64,000 nt of DNA from JAXDLW01 sp050998755 (GCA_050998755.1 JBPCPW010000095.1:15193-79192), one strand, 5' to 3'. Counted from the stretch's first letter, positions 1 to 10,050 are shown. Notes: a model not told the origin generated them from the sequence alone. Translations and numbers: made by a program.

Positions 1-19
1 GCGCGGCGGTGCGCTCCCC

Positions 20-910
20 ATGATTCCGGCGAACCCTCCCGAGGGCGCCATGGCGCCCAACCCTTTCCTTGATCAGCGGCTGGGGGCGCTGCGGGAAGAG
101 GGCTTCACCGGCGCTGCCCTGCGGCGATTCGCGTCGGCGTTCTGGCAGCGATCGCGCGCCACGGCCGCCGCCCGGCCCGACCTGGTCAACGAGCTGCGCG
201 TGGTCCGACGGGTGGGCACGGTCCTGGCCCTCGGAGTTGGGATCGCCCTGCGCTTCGACGGCGTGCCGGTGCTTGCCGGGGTCCTGCTCCCTGCCGCCAC
301 CTGGCTGGTGCTCTGCGGTTGGGTCTGGGTGGAGCTGGGTTTGGTCCGCCACCCCATCAGTGGTGCTCCTGGTCCCCGTATCGGCCCGGCCAATGTTATG
401 ACCCTGTACCGCGGGTGGGCAGCGGTGCCCGTGATGCTGATCGCCACTTCGCGAGGCGGCCCCAGCATCGGCTGGGTCCTCCTCTGCCTGACAGCCGGGT
501 TGACCGACCTTCTGGACGGCACGGTCGCCATCCGCCTCGGCCATGAGTCCCGTCTCGGGCGCCTGACAGACCCGGTGCTGGACGCCTGCTTCTTCTCCGC
601 TGCCGCGTTCTCCCTGGCTCGGTGGCACCTGTTCCCCGGCTGGCTGGCGCTGCTGGTCAGCCTCCGGTACTTTGCGCCGGTGGTGGGCGGGCTGGGGTTG
701 CTGTTTGTGATGGGGCGCAGCCTGCCTGTGCGCCACACTCCGTGGGGGCAGCGCTCTACTATGGCCACGGCGGCCGCGCTGTCTGTGACCTGGTTGTCGT
801 CGGTCATCCACGTGCCGGCTGTGGTGCTGTGGACGCTCTACGCAGCGGCCGTGGTCTGCATGGCCCTGGCCCTGGGCGGAATCCTTCGTCGCGCGCCGCG
901 GGGCGCCTGA
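20..910 (+). CDS. CDP-alcohol phosphatidyltransferase family membrane protein
   Basis: A 296-residue integral membrane protein that probably transfers a phosphatidyl group from a CDP-linked donor to an alcohol, as its family does in phospholipid synthesis. The family motif D-x2-DG-x2-AR-x8-G-x3-D-x3-D is visible at about residues 161-185 (DLLDGTVAI ... GRLTDPVLD), except that the conserved Arg after Ala is Ile. Several hydrophobic segments lie on both sides. The first 60 residues are polar and basic. Start is the ATG at 20; ATG 50 is an alternative. It abuts plsY, supporting a phospholipid role. The acceptor alcohol cannot be assigned. Confidence 0.8.
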   Translation: MIPANPPEGAMAPNPFLDQRLGALREEGFTGAALRRFASAFWQRSRATAAARPDLVNELRVVRRVGTVLALGVGIALRFDGVPVLAGVLLPAATWLVLCGWVWVELGLVRHPISGAPGPRIGPANVMTLYRGWAAVPVMLIATSRGGPSIGWVLLCLTAGLTDLLDGTVAIRLGHESRLGRLTDPVLDACFFSAAAFSLARWHLFPGWLALLVSLRYFAPVVGGLGLLFVMGRSLPVRHTPWGQRSTMATAAALSVTWLSSVIHVPAVVLWTLYAAAVVCMALALGGILRRAPRGA

Positions 911-911
911 G

Positions 912-1553
912 GTGCGCATCGACCTGGCCTGGCTGCCGCTATTGGCCTTCGCCTACCTCGTCGGCAGCATTCCCACAGGGCTCTGGCTCGGCAAACTGGT
1001 GGCCGGGGTGGATGTGCGCCAGGAGGGCTCGCACAAGACGGGCGCCACCAACGTTCAGCGGGTGGTCGGGGTAAAAGCCGGGGTCGCCGTCGCCTCCCTC
1101 GACGTGCTGAAGGGGGTGGTCGCGGTGCTTGCGGTCAACGCCGTTACCCATGATGCCTACATCTCGGCCGTCGCCGGGGTGGTCGCGGTGGCGGGGCACA
1201 TCTGGCCGATACTCGCCGGCTTTGATGGCGGCCGCGGGGTGTCGACCACGGCCGGGGCGGTCCTGGCGCTCGCGCCCATCCCATTCTTCGGTGCGTTCCT
1301 GGTGATGGCCACGGTGATCCTGCTCACGCGCTACGTTTCACTGGGTTCCCTCGCCGCGGCCTATGCCCTGGGGCCGCTGGGCGCGATCTTTTTGGGTCGG
1401 GGACCGGAATCCGACGCCCTGCTGATTGTCGCCCTGGGAGCGGGCGGCCTGGTGGCGCTCAAGCACGCCGACAACGTTCATCGCCTGATGCGCGGCTCGG
1501 AGCGCCGCCTCGGGGCCAGTAAAGGGCGGCAATCGAGGTCAGCCGATCAGTAA
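912..1553 (+). CDS. plsY: Glycerol-3-phosphate acyltransferase PlsY
   Basis: PlsY is a membrane enzyme that transfers the acyl group of acyl-phosphate to glycerol-3-phosphate, the first step of phosphatidic acid synthesis. At 213 residues it has the usual length and multi-pass character. The three PlsY motifs are present: GSIPTGLWLGK near the N-terminus, then GSHKTGATNVQR, then GHIWP...FDGGRGVSTT. Start is a GTG one base after the upstream stop codon, so the two phospholipid genes are probably cotranscribed. Confidence 0.95.
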   Translation: MRIDLAWLPLLAFAYLVGSIPTGLWLGKLVAGVDVRQEGSHKTGATNVQRVVGVKAGVAVASLDVLKGVVAVLAVNAVTHDAYISAVAGVVAVAGHIWPILAGFDGGRGVSTTAGAVLALAPIPFFGAFLVMATVILLTRYVSLGSLAAAYALGPLGAIFLGRGPESDALLIVALGAGGLVALKHADNVHRLMRGSERRLGASKGRQSRSADQ

Positions 1554-1592
1554 ATAGTTGTCAAGTCCCGCTGCGACCGCCTCTTCCGCCCA

Positions 1593-1598
1593 TACCAT
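1593..1598 (+). promoter_or_regulatory. -10 element TACCAT of the secreted-protein gene
   Basis: TACCAT ends 7 nt before the GTG at 1606, the spacing seen at many other genes here and expected for a leaderless transcript. This supports GTG 1606 as the start rather than the upstream in-frame TTG at 1558. No -35 box is recognisable. Confidence 0.4.
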
Positions 1599-1605
1599 AG
1601 GCATC

Positions 1606-2391
1606 GTGCCCACCAGAGCTCCGCGCTTCCGCGTCCGGCGGCGCCGCCCGACCGCCGGCGCCGGCCTGAAGCTCAGGCTTGCGGGCGTCGTGGCGCCGCT
1701 CCTCCTCCTTCTCCTGGCGCCCACCGCGCTGGCTCGCCCCGCCGGCGCGGCTCCCCTGAGTGGACTGCTGCCATCGCCGGTGGCCGGATTGCTCTCGCCG
1801 GTGGTGGGACTGCTGCCCAGCCCGGTGACCGGATTGCTCTCGCCGGTGGTCGGTCCCGTGGCCGGCCTGGTCCCGGCGGTCCTGCCGAGCGTCTGTGTCG
1901 GAGGGGTCGTCCTCTGCGGGGGAACGGTGGTGACTCAGCCCACGCCGTGTGTCGCCTCTGTCGTCCTCTGCGGTGCTCTGCCGCTGCCCTCCAACCCGGT
2001 GATCGGCCCGGCGCAGACCCCGACAACTCCCCGTACCCCCGCCGGCGCCAACCCGGCTGGAGGCGGAGCGCCCGCGGCAAGAGCATCGCGTGCGCCGCGT
2101 GGCGGGTCGGTCGGCAGTGGTGGCGGCCCCGCGGCGGTGGCCGTCAACCTCCCGCTGCCCGCTCCCCCCGGCGTCGGCCTGGTACCGGTGCCGCGGATCG
2201 CAGCCGGTGAGGGCCTGGCACCGGATTCGTTTGCCACTGTGCTCTCCCTCTCGATGCGCGATGGTCTGGGCTCGGGCCGCAACCAGGTGTGGCCCTGGCT
2301 GCTGGCGGCGCAGCTCGCGCTCTGGACGCTCATCGCCGGCGTGGTCCGGTTCAGGCACCGCAACAGGTCGGCCCCGGCGCCCCGCCCCTGA
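1606..2391 (+). CDS. Secreted/anchored repeat protein of unknown function
   Basis: 261 residues, no family recognised. With the GTG 1606 start it has an Arg-rich n-region (RVRRRR), a Leu-rich hydrophobic core and an Ala-x-Ala-like cleavage region, a typical signal peptide. Next come near-repeats of the type LLPSPVxGLLSPVVG, then two Cys-containing short repeats (VCVGGVVLCGG and PCVASVVLCGA), a Pro/Gly/Ala-rich linker, and near the C-terminus a Trp-rich hydrophobic segment (about residues 225-245) followed by Arg/His residues, which looks like a membrane anchor. It is followed after 2 nt by a histidine kinase, so it may be a surface protein of that sensory pair; this is inference. Confidence 0.6.
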   Translation: MPTRAPRFRVRRRRPTAGAGLKLRLAGVVAPLLLLLLAPTALARPAGAAPLSGLLPSPVAGLLSPVVGLLPSPVTGLLSPVVGPVAGLVPAVLPSVCVGGVVLCGGTVVTQPTPCVASVVLCGALPLPSNPVIGPAQTPTTPRTPAGANPAGGGAPAARASRAPRGGSVGSGGGPAAVAVNLPLPAPPGVGLVPVPRIAAGEGLAPDSFATVLSLSMRDGLGSGRNQVWPWLLAAQLALWTLIAGVVRFRHRNRSAPAPRP

Positions 2392-2393
2392 CC

Positions 2394-4658
2394 GTGCTCG
2401 GTGGGTTGCGGCGTTCGTTCGCCGCCAAACTGGTCGCGCTTGAGGTCGGGACGATCCTGGTGGTGTCGATCGCGGTGGCGGCGGCGCTGATCACCGCCCG
2501 GCTGCTGCAGACCCGCGATCTCGAGCAGAGCGTGGCGATCTCCGCCGCTGACGGCCTGCGGACCGATCTCAACACCGCCGGCGGCAACGCCTACAAGCTG
2601 ACCGGCAGCCTGGCGGCATTCCCGGCCCTGCAGGCCGAGTATGGAGCTCCCAACACCGCACGCCTGGAAGCGCTGCTGGCGGCTGAGGCGCAGACCCTGC
2701 TGAAGGGCGAGGCCCTCGTCGCCCTCGATGCCCAGGGGCGCCCGCTGCTGGCGCGCGAGGGCACCGGTGGCGGCGCCAGCGAGGTCCTTGATCCCTCGTT
2801 ATTCCGGGGCATGGTGGCCGTCGCCGGGGCAGTTCAGGGCAAGGCGCCCACGCTGGGAGCGGTCGAGCCCATCGGTGCCGGGCTTCGGCTTGACGTCGCC
2901 ACCAGGGTCCAGCGAAGCGGGTCAACGGTGGGGTTCATCGCCGAGAGTCAGGATGTGCAGGCATTCCTGCAGCAGGTGGTACGCCCTCACAGTGGCATCC
3001 AATACAGCGTCTTCTACCAGGGGCGACGCGCCGCCACCACTCTCCCCGGCGCCCCTTCGGTGGGACTCCCGGGGGGTCTCGGCAACCCGGACGCCGCCGG
3101 TGGGCGTTTCGGCGTCTATGACCTCGGCGGCAGCACCTACGCGGGCTACTACACCCGAGTTGGACAGGGCGCGAACGTGCTGGTCAGCGCGGACGTCAGC
3201 GACGCGGTGTTCGCCAGCCAGCGGGTCAACGACATCCTGGTGGTGGTGCTGGCGACGTCGCTCTTGGCCACGCTGCTCAGCCTGGTGGGGGTGTACTTTG
3301 CCCGGCGGACCGCCCTGCGCCCCCTGGCGGCGCTCAACCAGGGCGCAGAGCGGGTCAAGGCCGGCGACTATGGTGCGCGGGTCACCGTTGACAGCGGAGA
3401 CGACTTCGGGCGGCTGGCCACCACCTTCAACGAGATGGCGGCGCAGATCCGTCGCGACACCGATGAGAAGGAGCGCCAGCGCGCCCGGCTGGACGCCGCC
3501 ATCACCAGTCTGGCCTCGGTGTCCCGCGCCCTGACCACCACCATCTCGGGCGAGGACCGGCTCCGTGAGGCGGTGCTCGAATCGGTCCTCGAGCTGACCG
3601 GTGCGGAAGCTGTCGCAATGTACGAAGGGGCCGGTGGCGGGCTCAAGCTCACGGCGCGCCGCGGAATCGACGCGGCCGACTCTCGGGCGCTACTTCGTTT
3701 GATCGACCGGGAGCAACCGATCTCTGACGACGGCAGCCTACCGGTCAATCTTGACCGGGCGCCGGCGAAATTCCGGGGCTGGTCGGCGCTGGCGGTCCCC
3801 ATGGTCTACCAGGAACAGCGCATCGGCCTGATCGCGGCCTACAGCCCGGGCAGGCTGGACGGGATCGACGTCCCTTCACTCGGCGTCCTGGCCAACCAGG
3901 CCGTGGTGGCCCTGCAGAACAGCGCACTGTTCCAGCGCGAGCGGGAGACCGTGACCCGGTTGCAGCAGCTGGACGGGATGAAGTCGGACTTCCTGGCCAC
4001 CATCCAGCACGAGCTGCGCACCCCGCTGACGGCGATCATGGGGATGACCGACCTCCTCGAGATGGCCTGGACGGTCTGGGGTGACGAGCAGAAGCTCGAG
4101 GCCATCAACGACGTACAGGTTTCGGCCAAGTTGCTGTACGAAATCGTCGAAACCATTCTCGACTACTCGATGCTCGATTCCGGCCGTGTGGAGCTGTCAA
4201 TTGGCGATTTCAGTCTCAGGCAGATCGCGGATGGGGCGGCGGAGGAGCTCGCGCCGCTGATCCGGCGGAGCGATGTCAAGATCGACGTCAAGGTCCCCGC
4301 CAGGGTCAAGGTGCGCGGGGACGGCCAGCGCCTCAACCAGGTGATCAAGGCCCTGCTGGACAACGCGGTGAAGTTCAGCCCGGAGAAGGCTCGAGTGCAG
4401 GTCAACGCGTCGCAGGAGAACGGCCGCGTCACCCTGCAGGTGGTCGACCGCGGTATTGGCATAGCGCCTGAGCACCAGGCCCAGATCTTTGAGCGCTTCT
4501 TCCAGGTGGACAACACCGCCACCCGCCGCTACGGTGGCACCGGCATGGGGCTGGCGTTGGTCAAGCTGCTGGTGGAGAAGCAGCACGGTCGGGTATCTGT
4601 CCAGAGCGCCCCGGGCAAGGGTTCGACATTCACCGTGGTTCTGCCGACCGGCTCCTGA
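2394..4658 (+). CDS. Membrane sensor histidine kinase (extracytoplasmic sensor-HAMP-GAF-HisKA-HATPase)
   Basis: A sensor kinase of about 754 residues. Order: TM1 (about residues 15-35), an extracytoplasmic region of about 240 residues, TM2 (about 275-300), HAMP (ARRTALRPLAAL onward), GAF domain (about 375-520), HisKA with phospho-acceptor His about 539 (QHELRTPL), then HATPase with the N box (DNAVKFSP), G1 box (DRGIGIAP), FERFFQ and G2 (GGTGMGLAL). I place the start at GTG 2394, 2 nt after the previous stop, because upstream in-frame sequence only reads through the neighbour. No response regulator is adjacent. The preceding secreted protein may be a partner. Confidence 0.88.
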   Translation: MLGGLRRSFAAKLVALEVGTILVVSIAVAAALITARLLQTRDLEQSVAISAADGLRTDLNTAGGNAYKLTGSLAAFPALQAEYGAPNTARLEALLAAEAQTLLKGEALVALDAQGRPLLAREGTGGGASEVLDPSLFRGMVAVAGAVQGKAPTLGAVEPIGAGLRLDVATRVQRSGSTVGFIAESQDVQAFLQQVVRPHSGIQYSVFYQGRRAATTLPGAPSVGLPGGLGNPDAAGGRFGVYDLGGSTYAGYYTRVGQGANVLVSADVSDAVFASQRVNDILVVVLATSLLATLLSLVGVYFARRTALRPLAALNQGAERVKAGDYGARVTVDSGDDFGRLATTFNEMAAQIRRDTDEKERQRARLDAAITSLASVSRALTTTISGEDRLREAVLESVLELTGAEAVAMYEGAGGGLKLTARRGIDAADSRALLRLIDREQPISDDGSLPVNLDRAPAKFRGWSALAVPMVYQEQRIGLIAAYSPGRLDGIDVPSLGVLANQAVVALQNSALFQRERETVTRLQQLDGMKSDFLATIQHELRTPLTAIMGMTDLLEMAWTVWGDEQKLEAINDVQVSAKLLYEIVETILDYSMLDSGRVELSIGDFSLRQIADGAAEELAPLIRRSDVKIDVKVPARVKVRGDGQRLNQVIKALLDNAVKFSPEKARVQVNASQENGRVTLQVVDRGIGIAPEHQAQIFERFFQVDNTATRRYGGTGMGLALVKLLVEKQHGRVSVQSAPGKGSTFTVVLPTGS

Positions 4659-4661
4659 ACC

Positions 4662-4667
4662 TATAAT
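4662..4667 (+). promoter_or_regulatory. -10 element TATAAT of the SRP RNA gene
   Basis: A perfect TATAAT sits 7 nt before the inferred 5' end of the SRP RNA. A weak -35 (TTCTGC, 4639-4644) lies 17 nt upstream, inside the end of the histidine kinase gene. Confidence 0.7.
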
Positions 4668-4674
4668 CGGCCTC

Positions 4675-4945
4675 GGTCGCGCTAGACGGGGAGTCAGCGG
4701 TGCCCTGTACCCGCAATCCGCTATAGCGGGGTCGAACTCCCTTCTGAGGGCCTGGGAACCTGGGTGGTCCCGGGCTGTGGCGTTGAGGACCGGGCCCTGC
4801 GCAGCTCGAAACCCACGAACCCCGTCAGGTCCGGAAGGAAGCAGCGGTAAGAGGGCGACGGGGGTGCCGCAGAAAGCTCGGTCTGAGTCACAGCCTGGCA
4901 AGGCGCCTGGGGGTTCCGGGGACGAGGTTGGGTGCGCGACCACTT
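4675..4945 (+). ncRNA. ffs: Signal recognition particle RNA, large type with Alu domain
   Basis: About 270 nt. The 5' part (GCTAGACGGGG...GCGGTGCCCTGTACC, then CGCAATCCGCTATAGCGGGG) matches the Alu domain of large bacterial SRP RNAs. The S-domain Ffh-binding hairpin with a GGAA tetraloop is at about 4823-4852 (GTCAGGTCCGGAAGGAAGCA). The ends pair: GGTCGCGC at 4675-4682 with GCGCGACC at 4934-4941, followed by a T5 run (4944-4948) that looks like the terminator. It works with Ffh and FtsY, both encoded in this window, in co-translational membrane targeting. Confidence 0.95.
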
Positions 4946-4977
4946 TTTGACCATGACGCGACCCCTTTGACCGTGAA

Positions 4978-6726
4978 TTGACCGCCCTATACACCCGCTA
5001 CCGCTCCCAGCGTTTTGATGCCCTCGTGGGGCAGGACGCGGCCGTGCGCACGCTCAAGAACGCCGTGACCGGTGGCCGGGTGGCCCACGCCTACCTATTC
5101 ACCGGTATCCGAGGCACGGGCAAGACCACCTCCGCGCGGCTCCTGGCCAAGGCCGTGAACTGCCTCAACCTCGTCGATGGCGAGCCCGACAACAGCTGTG
5201 CCAACTGCGTGGCCATCAACGACGGCACGGCAACCGACCTGATCGAGATCGATGCCGCCAGCAACCGCGGGATCGACGAGATCCGCGATCTCCGTGAGCG
5301 CGCCAGCTACATGCCGGCGCTGCTGAGGCGGAAGGTCTACATCATCGACGAGGCGCACCAGCTCACAGATCCCGCCTTCAACGCCCTCCTCAAGACCCTC
5401 GAAGAGCCCCCCGAGCATGTCCTCTTCATCCTCTGCACCACCGAGTCCCACAAGCTGCCGGCCACGATCATCTCGCGGACTCAGCGCTTTGACTTCCGGC
5501 GCATCAACGAGGAGGAGATCGCCGCCCACCTGGCCTTCATCGCCGGCGAGGAGAAGCTTGCTGCCCGGCCCGACGGCCTGCGGTTGATCGCCGCCATGGC
5601 CCAGGGAAGCATGCGGGACGCGGTGACAATGCTCGATCAGATGGCCAGCGCCGGTGTTGACGCCATCGACGCTTCCACCGTGCGCCGGCAACTGGGGCTG
5701 GTGACCCAGAGGGAACTCGCGGGCGTTCTCGCCGCGGCCGCGCGTGGCGACGCCGCGACGGCGCTGCGTGAGCTGGACGGGATGGCCGCCCAGGGCGCCG
5801 ACATGCGTCAGCTGACCTCCAACCTGGCCGAGATGGCCCGTCGGGCGGTCCTTGTGAGCATTGGCGCCGGCGAGGCGGCGGCGCTGGGAATCGAGGAGGC
5901 CGCCGCACCGCTGATGGCCGAGGTCGTGTCCGTCGGCGGCCGTGAGTTCGCGGCTCGTGCGTTCGAGTTGGCGGTCGGGGCGGGGGCCGAGATGCGCCAG
6001 ACGCACGACCCGCGGCTGCTCCTGGAATTGACGTTATTGAAGCTGTCGGCGGTAGTGCCCGGGGCGCCGGCGCCGGATCCTCTGCCATCGGTCCCGTCTC
6101 CTTCCCCCGCCACCCCGGCGGGAAGCGCACCGGCGCCCCCCGCCCCGCCGCGCCCGGCGGCACCCCCGGTCCCGCCCGCCGACGCGGTTGAGGCCGCTGC
6201 TTCCACCCCCCGCCTCGACGCGCCGGCCATGGCACCCACCGCCTCCAGCGCGGCTGTTGCCCCCGTCGCCGCGGAGCTGTCCGAGGTCCGCGCCCGCTGG
6301 CCCGCCCTCCTGGACACGCTTCGTGGATCGGCACCGGCCACCCGCCTGCGGGCGCTGCTCAACGACGCCTCGCCGATATCGCTGGACGATGACCTCCTGA
6401 CGGTGGGGTTCCGGTTCGCGATGCTCAGCGAGAAGGCCCAGGAACCGTTGCATCGCGCCGAACTCGAAAAGGCCCTGGGCCTGGTGTACGGCCGGACCTT
6501 CCGCCTCCGCTTCAAGGTCGCCCCGGACCTCCAGCCGCTCGGGGCCTCCACGGCGCCACCACCGCCCCTGCCGGGGCCCCCGGCTGCCATCGCGCGCCCG
6601 GCCTCACCCGTCCCGCAGACCGCCGCCCCGGGCGAGGCCGTCAGTGGTGAGCAGCTGGTCGAGGCAGCGGTGGAGGTGCTGGGGGCGCGCATCACCGACA
6701 TCCGTCCCCGACAGCGGCCGGCGTAG
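4978..6726 (+). CDS. dnaX: DNA polymerase III subunit gamma/tau
   Basis: Clamp-loader ATPase of the replisome, 582 residues. The N-terminal AAA+ module shows LYTRYRSQRFDALVGQ, Walker A (GTGKTTSARLL, about residue 45-55), Walker B (VYIIDEAHQLT) and a sensor-1 region (LCTTESHKLPATIISRTQRF). The zinc module has only three of the usual four cysteines: C-x11-C-x2-C, with Asp/Asn where the second Cys normally stands. Domain III follows, then a Pro/Ala-rich linker (about 360-430) and a C-terminal tau-like domain. The TTG at 4978 is the only sensible start, since it opens directly on the conserved LYxxYR motif. ybaB and recR follow, the classic dnaX-ybaB-recR order. Confidence 0.95.
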   Translation: MTALYTRYRSQRFDALVGQDAAVRTLKNAVTGGRVAHAYLFTGIRGTGKTTSARLLAKAVNCLNLVDGEPDNSCANCVAINDGTATDLIEIDAASNRGIDEIRDLRERASYMPALLRRKVYIIDEAHQLTDPAFNALLKTLEEPPEHVLFILCTTESHKLPATIISRTQRFDFRRINEEEIAAHLAFIAGEEKLAARPDGLRLIAAMAQGSMRDAVTMLDQMASAGVDAIDASTVRRQLGLVTQRELAGVLAAAARGDAATALRELDGMAAQGADMRQLTSNLAEMARRAVLVSIGAGEAAALGIEEAAAPLMAEVVSVGGREFAARAFELAVGAGAEMRQTHDPRLLLELTLLKLSAVVPGAPAPDPLPSVPSPSPATPAGSAPAPPAPPRPAAPPVPPADAVEAAASTPRLDAPAMAPTASSAAVAPVAAELSEVRARWPALLDTLRGSAPATRLRALLNDASPISLDDDLLTVGFRFAMLSEKAQEPLHRAELEKALGLVYGRTFRLRFKVAPDLQPLGASTAPPPPLPGPPAAIARPASPVPQTAAPGEAVSGEQLVEAAVEVLGARITDIRPRQRPA

Positions 6727-6737
6727 CTCCCCGTAGG

Positions 6738-6743
6738 TAGAAT
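6738..6743 (+). promoter_or_regulatory. -10 element TAGAAT of ybaB
   Basis: TAGAAT ends 6 nt before the GTG start of ybaB, so transcription is expected to begin at or next to the start codon (leaderless). No Shine-Dalgarno sequence is present. Confidence 0.6.
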
Positions 6744-6749
6744 CCGTCC

Positions 6750-7064
6750 GTGGCCGGGAACATGAAGATGATGCGGCAGTTGCAGGAGATGCAGAGCCGC
6801 ATGGCCCAGATCCAGGAGGACCTCGGGAGCAAGGCTGTCGAAGGAACCGCCGGGGGAGGGGTGGTCAAGGTGAGCGCCAGCGGACACCAGAAGATCCTGT
6901 CCATTGAGATCCAGCCGGATGCCGTGGACCCCCAGGACGTGGAGCTGCTCCAGGACCTGATCCTGGCAGCCACCAATGAGGCCCTGGACCGCTCGCGGGA
7001 ACTCGCCGCGGGCGAGCTCGGCGCGCTGGCCTCCGGCCTGGGACTCCCGCCCGGCCTCATCTAA
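6750..7064 (+). CDS. ybaB: YbaB/EbfC family nucleoid-associated protein
   Basis: A 104-residue DNA-binding protein that forms dimers on the nucleoid. The N-terminal helix (MRQLQEMQSRMAQIQEDL) and the central motif VEGTAGGGVVKVSASG are family hallmarks, followed by the usual amphipathic helix (VELLQDLILAATNEAL). Start GTG 6750 is set by the -10 box 6 nt upstream; ATG 6762 is an alternative. It lies between dnaX and recR, as in most bacteria. Confidence 0.93.
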   Translation: MAGNMKMMRQLQEMQSRMAQIQEDLGSKAVEGTAGGGVVKVSASGHQKILSIEIQPDAVDPQDVELLQDLILAATNEALDRSRELAAGELGALASGLGLPPGLI

Positions 7065-7067
7065 CTG

Positions 7068-7121
7068 GGATCGAGCGACGCAGTCTAACCAGGATCGAGC
7101 GGTTCTGATCTGGATCGAGCG
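7068..7121 (+). repeat. Three direct copies of GGATCGAGCG between ybaB and recR
   Basis: The decamer GGATCGAGCG occurs at 7068-7077, 7092-7101 and 7112-7121, spaced 24 and 20 nt apart. The first two copies share extra flanking bases (TAACYRGGATCGAGCG). The function is unknown; it could be a protein-binding array or decayed tandem repeats. Confidence 0.7.
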
Positions 7122-7163
7122 AGTCCCAGCTTGAGCCCCGCGTAGGTCAGGGGCACCCGGGCC

Positions 7164-7781
7164 ATCGACTTTCTGCCGCCGGCACTCACCGCCCTGATCG
7201 GCGAGTTGCAGCGCCTCCCGGGCATGGGGCCCAAGAGCGCCCACCGTCTCGCCTTTCATCTGCTCCGCACCCCAGGAGCATCGGTGGAACGCCTCTCCAA
7301 GGCCATGGCCGAGCTCCATCAAGGCGTGCAGTTCTGCCGCACCTGCTCGTTCATTGCCGCCGGACCCCAGTGCGCGATCTGTGCCGACCCGCGGCGCGAC
7401 GACGGGGTGATGTGCGTGGTCGAGGAGCCCACGGACGTCATCGCCATCGAACGCACCGGTGAGTTCCGCGGCCGCTACCACGTCCTGATGGGGGCGATCT
7501 CGCCGATGGACGGCGTGGGGCCGGGGGAGATCCGGGTCGAGGAACTCCTCGACCGCCTTCGCCGGGGCGAGGTCCGAGAGGTGATCCTGGCCACCGACGG
7601 CGACGTGGAGGGGGAGGCGACCGCAGCCTACCTCAACCAGGCTATCGAGGAGGTCGGGGCCCTGCAGGCAACCAGCATCGGCGTGACCAGGCTGGCGCGC
7701 GGACTGCCCATGGGTGGCGAACTCGAATACGCCGACGAGCTCACGATCGCCCGGGCCCTCTCCGGGAGGCGGCCACTCTAG
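7164..7781 (+). CDS. recR: Recombination mediator protein RecR, probable AUC start
   Basis: RecR works with RecF/RecO to load RecA on gapped DNA. Visible in order: helix-hairpin-helix (LPGMGPKSAHRLAFHLL), zinc finger C-x2-C...C-x2-C (CRTC...CAIC), and a Toprim domain (VVEEPTDVIAIERT; ATDGDVEGEATAAYL). The conserved N-terminus (LPPALTALIGEL) lies upstream of the first canonical start, TTG 7206. Between the in-frame TAG at 7143 and that TTG there is no ATG, GTG or TTG. ATC at 7164, with AGGGG 10 nt upstream (7149-7153), gives the expected N-terminus, so I place the start there. Annotation limited to standard starts would give 7206-7781. Confidence 0.85.
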   Translation: MDFLPPALTALIGELQRLPGMGPKSAHRLAFHLLRTPGASVERLSKAMAELHQGVQFCRTCSFIAAGPQCAICADPRRDDGVMCVVEEPTDVIAIERTGEFRGRYHVLMGAISPMDGVGPGEIRVEELLDRLRRGEVREVILATDGDVEGEATAAYLNQAIEEVGALQATSIGVTRLARGLPMGGELEYADELTIARALSGRRPL

Positions 7782-7867
7782 AGTCCTGGGTCACCTGGCC
7801 GCCATCGGCTATCATATCGAGCCGGCGTGAAAGCCGGTTCCGGGCTGGACCAGGGACTGCCGAGAGG

Positions 7868-7896
7868 TTGCTCGCGGCCAGAAACGGGAGTACAAT
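7868..7896 (+). promoter_or_regulatory. rRNA operon promoter
   Basis: TTGCTC (7868-7873), a 17 nt spacer and TACAAT (7891-7896), about 280 nt upstream of 16S. A second possible -10, TATCAT at 7810-7815, lacks a convincing -35. The 390 bp between recR and 16S hold only this promoter region and the transcribed leader; no coding sequence is seen. Confidence 0.65.
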
Positions 7897-7994
7897 CAGA
7901 GGTCGCGTCCCGGTCCGCAAGGTTCGGGTGCATTCCGTCACCGGACGGTGGTTCTCGCCCAAAAAGCGATTACCGAAAGCCGGCAGCACCTTAA

Positions 7995-8017
7995 CAGTTG
8001 AAGAGTGAAGAGACTGA
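7995..8017 (+). other. 16S processing stem, left arm
   Basis: These 23 nt are complementary, counting G.U pairs, along their whole length to 9980-10002 downstream of 16S. The two arms would form the long double helix that RNase III cleaves to release pre-16S. The window also encodes rnc. Confidence 0.8.
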
Positions 8018-8173
8018 TCCGCTAGGTAGCGGATGTACCTCCAATGGAGCAAGCCCCGGAGGAGGCAGTCGCAAACCAGGTCTCGACCCCGCGGTGGGGA
8101 AGAGGCCATAGCCAGACCCGTCTAAAGACATAAATCCGGAGACTCGCAAGAGTTGATGGACTAAGAGAGTCTT

Positions 8174-9676
<1,503 letters not shown>

Positions 9677-10050
9677 AAGGAGCCTTGACCCGCCAGCTGA
9701 AGCGCAGCAATGCGTGGGGGCGAAGGGAAGAGGATCCGTCAACTCAGGTCAGATGCAACCTGGTCGCAAAAGAAGCCAAGAGTAGTCAGATCCCTTCGAG
9801 GTGACGGCGAAGAGTAGCGACGAGTAGCGCCCAGGAGCTCCAGGTAACTGGAGGAGGCTGGCCGGTGGGCAGTGCAAACCTGCAACAAATGCCGGCAGTG
9901 ATGCCGGCGAATCGTCTGGCTGGTGCCTGGATGGACCCAAGCGGGAGTTCGCTTCCGCCGGCGGTATCTCACGGTGCTGTCAGTCTCTTCACTTTTCAGT
10001 TGCTCAGGTGCTTGGCCGTGTGCCACGGCCGCCTAAGATTGCGGGTCCGA
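9677..10050 (+). other. 16S-tRNA internal transcribed spacer
   Basis: Non-coding spacer. It contains the right arm of the 16S processing stem at 9980-10002, which pairs with 7995-8017. No other gene or mobile insertion is seen. Confidence 0.8.

Noticed and set aside
2289..2393. A longer N-terminus for the histidine kinase starting inside the previous gene
   Set aside because: The extra residues are Ala/Arg-rich read-through of the neighbour's codons; GTG 2394 just after the stop gives a normal TM1 start.
5808..7481. A 557-codon - strand frame across dnaX, ybaB and recR
   Set aside because: Spans three conserved + strand genes and has no recognisable domain.
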